This document shows, piece by piece, positions 35,099 through 43,535 of a stretch of DNA of 64,000 bases; positions within the stretch are counted from its first letter, which is position 1; every line of letters starts with the position of its first letter. A program made the position numbers and the translations under genes. The stretch comes from Pseudomonas sp. CFBP 13711 (GTDB lineage: Bacteria > Pseudomonadota > Gammaproteobacteria > Pseudomonadales > Pseudomonadaceae), in assembly GCF_014842265.1 (NCBI RefSeq), contig NZ_JACYVI010000008.1, forward strand, positions 124,001-188,000, in the 5' to 3' direction. The notes under the pieces are model-generated. The model saw nothing but the letters and a program-made list of their open reading frames with translations. It was not told the DNA's origin and searched no databases.

Positions 35099-36277
35099 CT
35101 ACGCCCGGATGGTTTCGCCATACCGATGCGTCGCCAGGCACGCCAGCAGCAAGCCACTGATCGCGACCATCCCGCCCACCAGGCCGATGTTGGCCACGCC
35201 GAGCTGGCTGATGACCACACTGCCCAGCAGTGCGCCGCCGCCGATCCCAATGTTGTAGATGCCCGAATGCAGTGCCATTGCCACGTCCGTGGCATCCGGC
35301 GCCATCGCCAGCACCTTGGACTGCATCACCAGACCAAAGCACATGATCGCCATGCCCCAGACCACGCTCAACGTACCCATTGACGAGGCATTGCCAGACA
35401 GCGGCAGCAGCAGAATCAGACACGCCGCCAGCGCGCCGATCGCGGTGATCAGCAGGCCGCGCGGGTAACGGTTGTTGTAACGGCTGAAGATCACCGACCC
35501 CACGATCCCGGCACCGCCGAATAGCAACAGGATCACGGTGGTCATGTCGCCATTCATCTTCGCCACGATCTGTGCGAACGGTTCGATGTAGCTGTAGGCC
35601 GTGAACTGCGCCGTGACCACCAGAGCGGTCAACAGATAAAGCGACATCAAGGCCGGGCGCTTGAACAGCATTGGCAGGCTGCGCAACGAACCCGAGTTCT
35701 GGCTCGGCAGCAGCGGAAGCGATTTCATCAGCACCAGAACCGTAAGGCCCGAGGCAATGGCAATCGCCAGGAACGTTGCGCGCCACCCCAGCGCTTCGCC
35801 CAGCATGCGCCCCAGCGGAATGCCGAGCACCATCGCCAGGGCGGTGCCAGTTGCAAGGAGGCCGAGGGCCTGAACCTGCTTGCCTTCCGGCGCCACTCGC
35901 ACAGCCAGCGATGCGGTGACCGACCAGAACACAGCGTGGGCCACTGCGATACCGACGCGACTGACCAGCAGCATGCCGAAGCTCGACGACAGGCTCGACA
36001 TCACATGAGCGGCGATGAACGTCAGAAACACAAACAACAGCAACTTGCGCCGCTCGATGTTGCGGGTCAGCAGCATCATCGGCAGCGAGGTCAGGGACAC
36101 GATCCACGCGTACACCGTTAGCATCAGGCCAACCTGCGCGGTGGTCATGTCGAAGCTGTGGCCGATGGCACTCAACAAACCCACCGGCACGAATTCGGTG
36201 GTGTTGAAAATGAAGGCCGCCAGGGCCAGCGCGATGACGCTTAGCCAACTTCCGGTGTGTGCGTTAGTGGTATTCAT
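35099..36277 (-). CDS. sotB: Sugar efflux transporter SotB-like (MFS, DHA1)
   Basis: A 392-residue 12-helix exporter. The sequence AAFIFNTTEFVPVGLLSAIG, the loop LTRNIERRKLLLFVF and the DATDVAMALHSGIYNIGIGGGALLG block match E. coli SotB/YdeA closely. SotB exports arabinose and IPTG-like sugars. The start at 36277 (MNTTNAHTGSW) has AGGAGGG about 12 bases upstream; 33 codons of open frame before it are ignored. It stands alone, followed by the small genes above on the same strand. Confidence 0.9.
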   Translation of the reverse strand: MNTTNAHTGSWLSVIALALAAFIFNTTEFVPVGLLSAIGHSFDMTTAQVGLMLTVYAWIVSLTSLPMMLLTRNIERRKLLLFVFLTFIAAHVMSSLSSSFGMLLVSRVGIAVAHAVFWSVTASLAVRVAPEGKQVQALGLLATGTALAMVLGIPLGRMLGEALGWRATFLAIAIASGLTVLVLMKSLPLLPSQNSGSLRSLPMLFKRPALMSLYLLTALVVTAQFTAYSYIEPFAQIVAKMNGDMTTVILLLFGGAGIVGSVIFSRYNNRYPRGLLITAIGALAACLILLLPLSGNASSMGTLSVVWGMAIMCFGLVMQSKVLAMAPDATDVAMALHSGIYNIGIGGGALLGSVVISQLGVANIGLVGGMVAISGLLLACLATHRYGETIRA

Positions 36278-36669
36278 TAAAACGAATGCCCTCCTGAAGA
36301 ATTCGGTTGGCCGCGTCCCCAACAAAAACGCCGACAAGCAGGAAGACCGCTCGAGGCGTTTGCCTGGGCGGTGCATGCGGTCAGCTGAATATTATGAGTA
36401 TGGGGAGATGCGACGAGATGTTGCGGATTCTACGCCGTTGTAAACGTTGTCACAACGCAGGCCCGGGTTGAGAGGGGCGTTCATTTGTCGCAGTCGTGGT
36501 GCAGCGCTTGCGTTGAGCAGCGGCGACAGAAGTGGGGCGTGATGAGATCCGCTTTCAACCTGAGGCGCCGCGAACGAAACCGCCCGTCTAATCCGGGGCA
36601 CTTGGCGGGCTCAGGGGATTCTGATGGTCATGGTGCGGATAACTCGCACGTAAACGAGGAGATTGAATC
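36278..36669. other. Intergenic region between sotB and the small acidic gene
   Basis: This 392-base gap between divergent genes holds the sotB promoter region and the leader of the 67-residue gene. Apart from the RBS GAGGAG 8 bases before 36670, I see no clear gene, repeat or terminator. Confidence 0.4.
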
Positions 36670-36873
36670 ATGGCTAACGACACTTCGCTTACAGGGACCT
36701 CCACGCACACGGATCCGGACAAAGAGCTTGGCTTCAATGAAGAGTCGCCCGATGTTTCCGATCCGCAGGTAGACCCGACCGAACCCGCGCGGACCGAGAA
36801 CGATCCGGTGACTGAAGAGCCAACCACTCGCCGCGGTAATGACGAGCCGCTGCCGGGGAAGGGCGGGGTCTGA
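36670..36873 (+). CDS. Small acidic hypothetical protein, 67 aa
   Basis: A very hydrophilic 67-residue protein, Asp/Glu/Pro/Thr-rich, with no hydrophobic stretch (e.g. HTDPDKELGFNEESPDVSD; PTEPARTENDPVTEEPTTRR). It is probably intrinsically disordered. The RBS GAGGAG and the clear terminator 20 bases after the stop support a real, monocistronic gene. Such proteins are often stationary-phase or osmotic-stress products in Pseudomonas; that is a guess. Confidence 0.75.
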   Translation: MANDTSLTGTSTHTDPDKELGFNEESPDVSDPQVDPTEPARTENDPVTEEPTTRRGNDEPLPGKGGV

Positions 36874-36893
36874 CCGACTCGCGCTGAATCCAG

Positions 36894-36922
36894 AAGCCCT
36901 GCTGACTTAAGCGGGGCTTTTT
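36894..36922 (+). terminator. Rho-independent terminator of the small acidic gene
   Basis: AAGCCCTGC/GCGGGGCTT form a 9-base-pair stem with one wobble pair and an 8-base loop, followed by TTTTT. Confidence 0.85.
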
Positions 36923-36978
36923 AATGCTGAATGTTGGCGAGATGCTGAGACGCTGTGCTTGCAGGTCGTCGTGGGTTC

Positions 36979-37899
36979 TCAGGTGTTAAAGGATTCGATG
37001 CCTACCTGTGAAACAGCAAATAGATGCTCGGCAGCGAAGTCCACGAAGACGCGGATTTTCGGTGAAAGATGGCGGCTTGAGGGCCATAGCGCCCAGAACT
37101 GCCCTTGGTCTTCGCTGTGGCCGTCGAGCACCGTTTCCAGCCGCCTTTGAGCGACAGCTTCGCGCGCCAGGAAGTCCGGGACAAATGCGATACCGTGCCC
37201 ATCCACCACCGCCATCAGCATGGCTTCCATATTGTTCAATGTCAGGGCGGTTGGCAGGCGCAACTGCGTGAACTGTGGGTCCGAAGACATATTCCAGTCC
37301 ATTATTTTACCCGTCGTGACAAATCGGTAACGCAGGCACTCGTGATGTTCGAGGTCACTGATAGTGACGGGTCGTCCCTTACGCTGCAGATAGTCAGGCG
37401 ATGCGCACAGGACGAACTTGAAAGGCCCCAGTTTTCGCGCCATCAACTTGGAGTCGGCCTGGCCGCCGCTGCGAATCACCACGTCAAAGCCTTCATCGAT
37501 CACATCGACCAACTGGTCGTTGAAGTCCAGTTCCAGCTCAATCTCCGGATAGGTTTTGCGGAACCGCGTCATATGAGGCAAGAGAAAGCGATAACCGATG
37601 GTGGGCAAGCTCACGCGCAACTTTCCACGGGGCTCCTGTGTGGCATGGGAAAGCATCGCCCGGGCATCTTGAAGATCGTCGAGGATCTTTCGGCAGCGTT
37701 CATAAAACAACTGTCCCTCCGCCGTCAGGCTGACTTTGCGGGTGCTGCGGTGCAATAGACGCACATTCAACGATGCTTCGAGTTTTGCGACGTTTTTGCC
37801 CACTGCCGAAGCAGATATCCCTAATGCTCTGGCGGCGCTGATGAAGCTGAGCGCCTCCGCAGTTTTCACGAATGAGGGCACACCACTAAGACTGTCCAC
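36979..37899 (-). CDS. LysR family transcriptional regulator
   Basis: A 306-residue LysR protein. The HTH lies at residues ~4-62 (FVKTAEALSFISAARALGISASAVGKNVAKLE, quoted as the HTH block). The effector domain includes RGKLRVSLPTIGYRFLLPHM, DVVIRSGGQADSKLMARKLG and VDGHGIAFVPDF. The start appears to be GTG at 37899 with AAGGAT 12 bases upstream. It is divergent from an MFS transporter gene that is now a pseudogene, its probable former target. Confidence 0.9.
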   Translation of the reverse strand: MDSLSGVPSFVKTAEALSFISAARALGISASAVGKNVAKLEASLNVRLLHRSTRKVSLTAEGQLFYERCRKILDDLQDARAMLSHATQEPRGKLRVSLPTIGYRFLLPHMTRFRKTYPEIELELDFNDQLVDVIDEGFDVVIRSGGQADSKLMARKLGPFKFVLCASPDYLQRKGRPVTISDLEHHECLRYRFVTTGKIMDWNMSSDPQFTQLRLPTALTLNNMEAMLMAVVDGHGIAFVPDFLAREAVAQRRLETVLDGHSEDQGQFWALWPSSRHLSPKIRVFVDFAAEHLFAVSQVGIESFNT

Positions 37900-38041
37900 A
37901 AATCGATTACATCCTTTTGGTTCGCTATAAGTGGAATAAAAGCCCGTTTATCTTCGATTGTATCCTAACTAGAGTGTGCAAACGTTCACGCGCCTTGGCC
38001 AGGGCAGCACGGATACCTTACGACATGCAGGGAATGACTTA

Positions 38042-39528
38042 ATGAACCCAGACACCCAACTGCACCCGGCCCATGGCCGGCATTCCATCCTGGCTGCAAT
38101 TTGCCTGGCAGCCCTGGTGTTGCCCATGAGTTTTACCGGCGGGGCAGTGGCCACCCCATTCATTGGTCAAACGTTTAATGCCCATCCCATGGAGTTGGCC
38201 TGGATCACTAATGCCTTCATGCTCAGCTTCGGCAGCCTGCTGATGGCGGCCGGCACCCTTGCCGACCTTTACGGACGCAAGCGGTTATTCATGTGCGGCA
38301 TGGCGTTGTTCGCGCTGGTGTCAGTCCTGCTGGCAGCGGTCCCCAATATTATCTGGCTGGACCTGTTGCGGGGTGTGCAGGGCATTGCTGCGGCAGCGGC
38401 CCTGGCCAGCGGGTCAGCGGGTCAGCGGCACTTGCGCAAGAGTTCGATGGACATGCCAGGACACGTGCTTTCAGTCTTCTGGGCACCACTTTCGGGGTTG
38501 GCCTGGCCTTCGGTCCTTTGTTATCGGGATTGTTGATCGAGTACATGGGCTGGCGCGCCATTTTTCTTTGCACCGCCCTGATTGCCATCCTTTCTTTGAT
38601 ATTTGCCGTGCCGAAAATGCGCGAGAGCCGCGACCCGCACGCACGACGTCTGGACACGCCTGGCGTGATGACGTTCTCCGGCCTGCTGATTATGTTTACC
38701 ACTGCGGTGATTCTGGCACCTGAGCAAGGCTGGAACTCACCGGTTATCCATGTGCTACTGGGTGCGTCGGTGGTGTTTCTACTGCTGTTCATCACTGTTG
38801 AAAATCGGGCGAAACAGCCCATGCTGGAACTGCGACTGTTTCTGTTTCCGCGCTTTGTCGGCGTGGAAGGAGCCAGTGCCTTTGAAGCGGGGCTGATGAT
38901 GCTGGCACTCTCCGCTCCGATGCTGATTGTCCCGATCATTGCCGCATCGCTGACTCGCTGGTTATCGGCGGGCGTGCTCTGCGCCATCGGCTTCGTGATC
39001 GCAGCGGCCGGTCTGTACTGGCTGAGCACGATCCCGGTCGGTGGACACGCGCAGATTATCGCAGCCATGCTGCTGACCGGCATTGGTACAGGCCTGCCCT
39101 GGGGCCTGATGGATGGTTTGTCGATCAGCGTGATTCCAAAAGAGCGGGCAGGGATGGCCGCTGGCATCTTCAACACAACACGGGTGGCCAGCGAAGGGGT
39201 CGCCCTGGCAATCACGGTTGCTGTGCTGACGGCGCTGGTCGCTCACCATCTGAGCATCAGTGACTCGGTCAAACTGTCCCCTGTTGATTATTCAACTATC
39301 GCGCAGCGCCTGGTCATGGGTGATATCCAGCACGCGAGTACCGAGGCCAGCCAAATTTCGATGACACTGTTGCGCTCGGCTTATACCGCAGGGTTCAGCA
39401 CGTTGTTGCAACTGCTGGCGATGTTCACGCTAGTCACAGCCGCCGTGGTCTTTCTGTTCTTGGGACGACAAAGCGAAGTCAGCGCTGAGCCCGCGCCCGA
39501 TGCCGTTCGCTTCTCATCGGATGCCTGA
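38042..39528 (+). pseudogene. MFS drug-efflux-type transporter (EmrB/QacA, DHA2), frameshifted
   Basis: Two overlapping frames encode the halves of one 14-helix transporter. The first begins with ATG 38042 (AGGG upstream) and reads through LADLYGRKRLFMCGMALFALV to GIAAAAALASGS. The second continues SAALAQEFDGHARTRAFSLLG to the end. The switch lies at an exact 8-bp tandem duplication, AGCGGGTC twice at 38408-38423; removing one copy restores the frame. In addition, PRFVGVEGASAFEAGL appears to lack about 25-30 residues, including one helix, compared with relatives as I remember them. The gene is therefore probably dead. Confidence 0.85.
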
Positions 39529-39627
39529 AAGCTGTTCTGGAGCCATGCTTGATGTCGGCTAACACACACTTTACGGCGCTGATCCTGGCGGGCATCGCCC
39601 GGGCCTCCAGCCACGCTGGTGACTTGA

Positions 39628-39972
39628 TTAGCTCTCTGTCTGGTATCCGTTCATCTTGGCGGCTATCAGTGCGCGCTCTTTGGAGAGCGATGTGATCAAT
39701 CCTGTAGTGCCATCCGCCGACATGTACAGAAAGTACCGACCTTCCTGATCGAGCAGAATCCGGTAGACACCTCCCGATGCGTCATAGCTTGGGACGACTG
39801 TTCGATCCACGAGAAAGGTATGGCTACTGATGCCCATACCGCTAAGCGCCGCCTCGAAGTCTGCACTGACGTCAGACTCCCATTGCTTGGTACTGCGCAG
39901 ACTGAACAGGAGTCTGATCAGCAAGGTCAGCGAGATGCTTACTACCGCAAAAATGCCCGATCCATAATCCAC
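39628..39972 (-). CDS. Hypothetical membrane-anchored protein, 114 aa
   Basis: A GTG start at 39972 with GGGAG 7 bases upstream gives a 114-residue protein. An N-terminal membrane helix (GIFAVVSISLTLLIRLLFSL) is followed by a soluble domain of beta strands (FLVDRTVVPSYDASGGVYRILLDQEGRYFLYMSADG as its core). An upstream extension of 37 codons is unlikely. The soluble domain faces the cytoplasm if the positive-inside rule holds (LRSTKQW after the helix). No family recognised. Confidence 0.6.
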   Translation of the reverse strand: MDYGSGIFAVVSISLTLLIRLLFSLRSTKQWESDVSADFEAALSGMGISSHTFLVDRTVVPSYDASGGVYRILLDQEGRYFLYMSADGTTGLITSLSKERALIAAKMNGYQTES

Positions 39973-40429
39973 GCCTCTACTCCCTGTGCTGCTATAGATC
40001 TGATAAATACCGGCAATCAGCCAGTGTTTCAACACACGGTGCGTCAGACAGCAAAGTCTCACAGGGAGGGCGCAGTTCCTCACTAATGAGTCGATGAGCG
40101 TGGTCTTGCACGCTCATTACTGCCCGATGTCACACCGGGAGCAGACCAAACCGCCCATTCAGGCACAAAAAAAAGCACTTGCGATAAACGCTAAGTGCTT
40201 GATTTGTATTGCGTGTTTGGTGGGCCGGGGTAATCTGAACCAATTTAATAAGGGTTTGATTTTAATAGGTATTGTCAGTTTGTTTTTCGTCTTGGAATAC
40301 TATTTGGAATACCATTATTCCTATCATGTCCTAGTCGTTGGCGTGTCGGCTCAATTGATTTGATTACGCCCGTGGTGCCCCTTGTAGGATTCGAGCCTGA
40401 ACGACTTATCGCCCACGGGTGAACATTGA
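39973..40429. other. Island border: tRNA-3'-end-like remnants
   Basis: No convincing gene fills this 457-base gap. Read on the minus strand, bases 40212-40236 end in CCCCGGCCCACCA and bases 40374-40406 contain CTCGAATCCTAC followed by AAGGGGCACCA. Both look like the T-arm and CCA end of a tRNA without a proper 5' half. The first is followed by a terminator (40167-40200). The second lies in a dyad CCCGTGG/CCACGGG. Integrative elements use tRNA 3' ends as attachment sites, so this is a candidate att region for the island to the right. The T-stems do not pair properly, so these are not functional tRNAs. Confidence 0.35.
40167..40200 (-). terminator. Terminator next to tRNA-like remnant
   Basis: On the minus strand AAGCACTT (with inner GCG/CGC pairs and one bulge) pairs with AAGTGCTT and is followed by eight T. 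It lies 12 bases beyond a CCCACCA end, the normal place for a tRNA terminator. Confidence 0.65.
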
Positions 40430-41233
40430 TTATCGGCTTGCTGGAATGTGGGCTCTCGTTGAGCGTAGGTTACGCCCAATCGCTGCCTCTTTCGTTACCG
40501 CCTCCTTCTTGCGACTGGCGGATATTTTCTCTGCTATGGCGAGCTCAAGGAGTCCTGTAGGGCGGAGGTTCATCTTGCCTGCTAGTGCTCTCTTGGTTTC
40601 TTTCATTGTTTGCTTGCGCAGCCTTTCAATCTCGCGCTGCTGAGCGTCGGGAATGTACCTCGTCGAAATCGAAGCGCTTTGCAGCAGGACTTCGTCTCGA
40701 CACAGCAATTCCACGCTGACTTCTAAAAACTTCATTAAATCATCACTGTGCCAATCGGAGTTTTTGATCGCCCTTTTAAGCTTATCTATCTCCTTCGTAT
40801 GCCGTTCTTTCGTTTCTCGCGCTGCCTCCTTTGCGTCCCTGAGCTTTTCGCCCAGCTCTGTCCTGGCTGCCACGCCCTCAGCGATCAACCTATTTAGCAT
40901 GTCGGTTTCATTGGTGTTGTTAGCTTTGGCTAGCACCGCAAGGTCTTTTTTTACCTTGGTTTTGAGTTTGAAGGTACATGCCTTCCGGTCCTTGTCCGGA
41001 GCTCTAAATTTCGCCTGCTGCCAGGCATTTCTCATTCTCTGAATGGTCTTTTGCCCATTCGGCTGTCGCTCGGGTGCCTCCAGGGTCTCGCCGACAGCCA
41101 GAAGCTCGTCACGTGTTGAGAATTGACGATTTCCGACGATCAGCCCTCTCTCTCTCAAGTAATTGTGAGCCCATTCTCGCTGCCGGGAATTGTGGCCGTC
41201 GAGCCATGTTAGCCCTCGCAATCTCTGGCGCAT
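40430..41233 (-). CDS. Predicted ribbon-helix-helix and coiled-coil DNA-binding protein
   Basis: A 267-residue basic protein. Residues ~85-120 (ACTFKLKTKVKKDLAVLAK and NNTNETDMLNRLIAEGV) have the strand-helix-helix pattern of RHH DNA-binding proteins. A Lys/Glu-rich coiled coil follows (LGEKLRDAKEAARETKERHTK). The N-terminus (SRQREWAHNYLRERGL) and this order resemble MatP, the Ter-macrodomain organiser, but the likeness is by eye only. The C-terminal third is basic. It is divergent from a winged-helix gene across an AT-rich region with repeated sites, and may regulate or partition the element. Confidence 0.6.
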   Translation of the reverse strand: MRQRLRGLTWLDGHNSRQREWAHNYLRERGLIVGNRQFSTRDELLAVGETLEAPERQPNGQKTIQRMRNAWQQAKFRAPDKDRKACTFKLKTKVKKDLAVLAKANNTNETDMLNRLIAEGVAARTELGEKLRDAKEAARETKERHTKEIDKLKRAIKNSDWHSDDLMKFLEVSVELLCRDEVLLQSASISTRYIPDAQQREIERLRKQTMKETKRALAGKMNLRPTGLLELAIAEKISASRKKEAVTKEAAIGRNLRSTRAHIPASR

Positions 41234-41477
41234 TTCCGTGACCCTCTCTTGTCTTCTTGGTGCTTGCCAAGGAGCGTAAATGGATCATAAAAATTATGCG
41301 TAATATTTTGAATTTATAATTGATTTCTAGCGATCGATAGGTTTTTGCTATTTTTTAATTCGTTATGAATAATTGATTCATATTTAATAAATTATGCGTA
41401 ATAGATTCGATAAAAATACAGGCTATTTTTATTGAGATATAATAAGGCGTATCATTCTTCGACTGTGGGTTTTCCAG
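41234..41477. promoter_or_regulatory. AT-rich divergent control region with 15-bp direct repeats
   Basis: The 244 bases between two divergent genes are strikingly AT-rich. AAATTATGCGTAATA occurs at 41291-41305 and again at 41389-41403. Each copy contains the dyad ATTA-TGCG-TAAT, and a weaker relative (TTATGAATAA) lies between them. These are candidate operators or an iteron-like element for one of the flanking DNA-binding proteins. Confidence 0.5.
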
Positions 41478-42854
41478 GTGTTTTTAGCTGCTTTGTTTAG
41501 TGAGGTGAAAGGACTTGAACCGCTGGGAAAATATTTCTTGGTGCGTTTCGTCCAGTGCTTTGGAAGCACGGCGGTGACGGGACTAAAAGTGAAAGATCTG
41601 GCGAAGCGGTTCGGGATTTCTGATCCGCAAGTGTCAGAAGTATTAGCAGCGCTGGTTGCATGCGATGTATTGAATTTTTCATCTATCCCTGAGGGTAGGG
41701 GACGACCGAAGAGGTGCTATCAATTGACGGATAGCTTTCTCAAGAATCTCAATAAAGCATTCGCGCAGCCCGCGACGCAGCACGATGAAATTGTGCACAG
41801 TCTGCTGATGCACGAAAATCGGAAGGCTGGCGTAAGAAGCGATAAATCTAAAAAGACAAAGGAGGATTTGGCTCCGTTAGCCAGTCTGCGGGGCAGAAGG
41901 CAGCCCGATCAGTTGAGCGCAGTGAATCGTCTGTTGTTGAGCGTGCTGTTGTGCCATGCCGACCGTATCGGCGTGGTTAGAGATCTGGGCTCGTCAGCGC
42001 TGTGCAAGGTCACGGGCCTCAGTAAGGAAGGGTTGAAGCACAGGGTGCAGCGTCTCATTGATCTGGGGACTATTAGGGCTTATGTGCCAGGTGCAACCAG
42101 TACGGTTCTTTCCGCCAAAATGAAAAGTACCTACTTTCTCAACCTGAATCATCCTGAGCTATCGGTCGAAGGCGGTACTACTTCAGTTCTGGTCTGCGCA
42201 ATGTCCGCCGATCCCTCAGAGTCCGTGCCGCATGCGCACCAGATCTATAGCGATATCGTCATTCTCAAGCGTAATCCCACGGTTTTTGGGGATGAAAAAG
42301 AACAGCGTCTTAGATTCTTTGAGAGTCAGCCTCTCTCATTCTTTCACCTGCTACAGGTCATGCTGGAAAAATACGCTGCTGACATGCTATCCAGGCATTG
42401 GTCTGATCTGGATCAAAGCGCTTCAAGTAAATGGACTCATGTTCAAGAGTGGAAGGCGCTCATCCGCAAAGACTTTCGGTTCCCCAAGCTGCTGCCCAGC
42501 GTGGGCGGTGATCATCTGCAGAAAATCGACGAAGACCGATACGCTGCATTGATAAGTGACCTACATTATGGGGCTTACGCATTGGCAAAAAAGATCAAAA
42601 ATCTGCTTTGCCAAGCTTCTGAGATTTCGTTTGATACGATGGATTTCGTCATCATGCCTCAACCCCTGATGCGTGGTTGTCGCAGCGTCACTTTGCTTGC
42701 TCGGCCCCATGATTCGGGTAGCTGGCGTGGCTATCTGTACGTTGAACCATATGCCGAACCGCAGGCCTTTTCCTGCGAGGCTGAGATCCCTTTTAAGGAT
42801 CGATCCCGAGTCGGGTTGCTGACCCAGACAGGCAGCAAGGTGAAGAGCACGTAG
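41478..42854 (+). CDS. Winged-helix domain hypothetical protein of integrative elements
   Basis: A 458-residue protein with two predicted winged HTH units. One is at residues ~36-65 (LKVKDLAKRFGISDPQVSEVLAALV) with a RPKRCYQLT wing. The second is at ~165-205 (LGSSALCKVTGLSKEGLKHRVQRLIDLG). The C-terminal half is not recognised. The GTG at 41478 has no clear RBS and a GTG 8 codons later is possible. The AlpA gene follows by 52 bases, so this looks like part of the control region of the mobile element. Confidence 0.65.
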   Translation: MFLAALFSEVKGLEPLGKYFLVRFVQCFGSTAVTGLKVKDLAKRFGISDPQVSEVLAALVACDVLNFSSIPEGRGRPKRCYQLTDSFLKNLNKAFAQPATQHDEIVHSLLMHENRKAGVRSDKSKKTKEDLAPLASLRGRRQPDQLSAVNRLLLSVLLCHADRIGVVRDLGSSALCKVTGLSKEGLKHRVQRLIDLGTIRAYVPGATSTVLSAKMKSTYFLNLNHPELSVEGGTTSVLVCAMSADPSESVPHAHQIYSDIVILKRNPTVFGDEKEQRLRFFESQPLSFFHLLQVMLEKYAADMLSRHWSDLDQSASSKWTHVQEWKALIRKDFRFPKLLPSVGGDHLQKIDEDRYAALISDLHYGAYALAKKIKNLLCQASEISFDTMDFVIMPQPLMRGCRSVTLLARPHDSGSWRGYLYVEPYAEPQAFSCEAEIPFKDRSRVGLLTQTGSKVKST

Positions 42855-42906
42855 GTATTTTCTTACAGAGCTTGCCCATCCTCTGAACAGATAAAGGAGT
42901 CAGTTC

Positions 42907-43128
42907 ATGAGGATTATTCGCCTGAAAGACGTTAAGCACGTCACCGGTCTCGGTCGGTCCACGATCTACAAATACATCAGCGAGGGGAGCTTTCCGAAGC
43001 CCGTGTCGTTGGGCGACCGGGCTGTTGGCTGGGTTGAAAGCGAAGTGACCAGCTGGGTCATGGCCAGGATTGAGGCGCGTGATATACACGAGTCTCTAAC
43101 TGCGGTGTCACAGCTAAAGGCAGCGTGA
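42907..43128 (+). CDS. alpA: AlpA family phage-type transcriptional activator
   Basis: A 73-residue MerR-like HTH protein. IIRLKDVKHVTGLGRSTIYKYI followed by GSFPKPVSLGDRAVGWVESEV is the AlpA signature (quoted in two parts). AlpA proteins switch on excision or integrase genes in P4-like satellites and integrative islands. RBS AAAGGAG lies 8 bases before ATG. Position after the winged-helix gene and before the Gp2-like gene is typical of such elements. Confidence 0.92.
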   Translation: MRIIRLKDVKHVTGLGRSTIYKYISEGSFPKPVSLGDRAVGWVESEVTSWVMARIEARDIHESLTAVSQLKAA

Positions 43129-43535
43129 TCAGCTGATGGATTGAGCTCGCTCCCAGTATGCGGTCGGTGCCGGTGCCGGTGCTGACTGGGTGGCTCCAAG
43201 CAGTGATTTATTTCCAGAGTATTCAAGTCATCGAACCGGTCCTATTCTTCCCGTGTTCTCTGGCAGTTTGCCACCCCACTCCTGCGAGGGAGTGGGGTGG
43301 CAGGCTTCGGTATTAGTATTATTTATACAGTCTAGCTATCTCATCTGTTAACTCATAAAACCCAGAATGCTTACCCTCTCAAAAAGCAAGGTGCCATCAC
43401 CGACTGCGCTGGCGCTACATGGGTGACAAGATCAGCGCCATACGCTGAGCCAAGGTCCGCATCTCGGATGCAGATCGAATCGTAAATAAATACCCAGTCC
43501 ACTGAGTTTATGAACTCACTCAGCGGATCGTCCCC
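43129..43535. other. Intergenic region with strong hairpin, between alpA and the Gp2-like gene
   Basis: This 407-base gap holds no gene. GCCACCCCACTCC (43270-43282) and its exact complement (43289-43301) form a 13-base-pair stem with the 6-base loop TGCGAG. No T-run follows. A short repeat GGTGCCGGTGCCGGTGC lies at about 43167-43183. Because the next gene carries an HUH-type motif, the hairpin could be a replication origin or nick site rather than a terminator. This is inference. Confidence 0.5.

Noticed and set aside
35013..36248. Minus-strand 411-codon frame overlapping sotB in another frame
   Set aside because: Arg/Gly/His-rich shadow of the SotB-like exporter, which has clear family motifs.
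40094..40363. 89-codon plus-strand frame at the island border
   Set aside because: It runs across the terminator and tRNA-like remnants and has no RBS; the hydrophobic tail is from AT-rich sequence.
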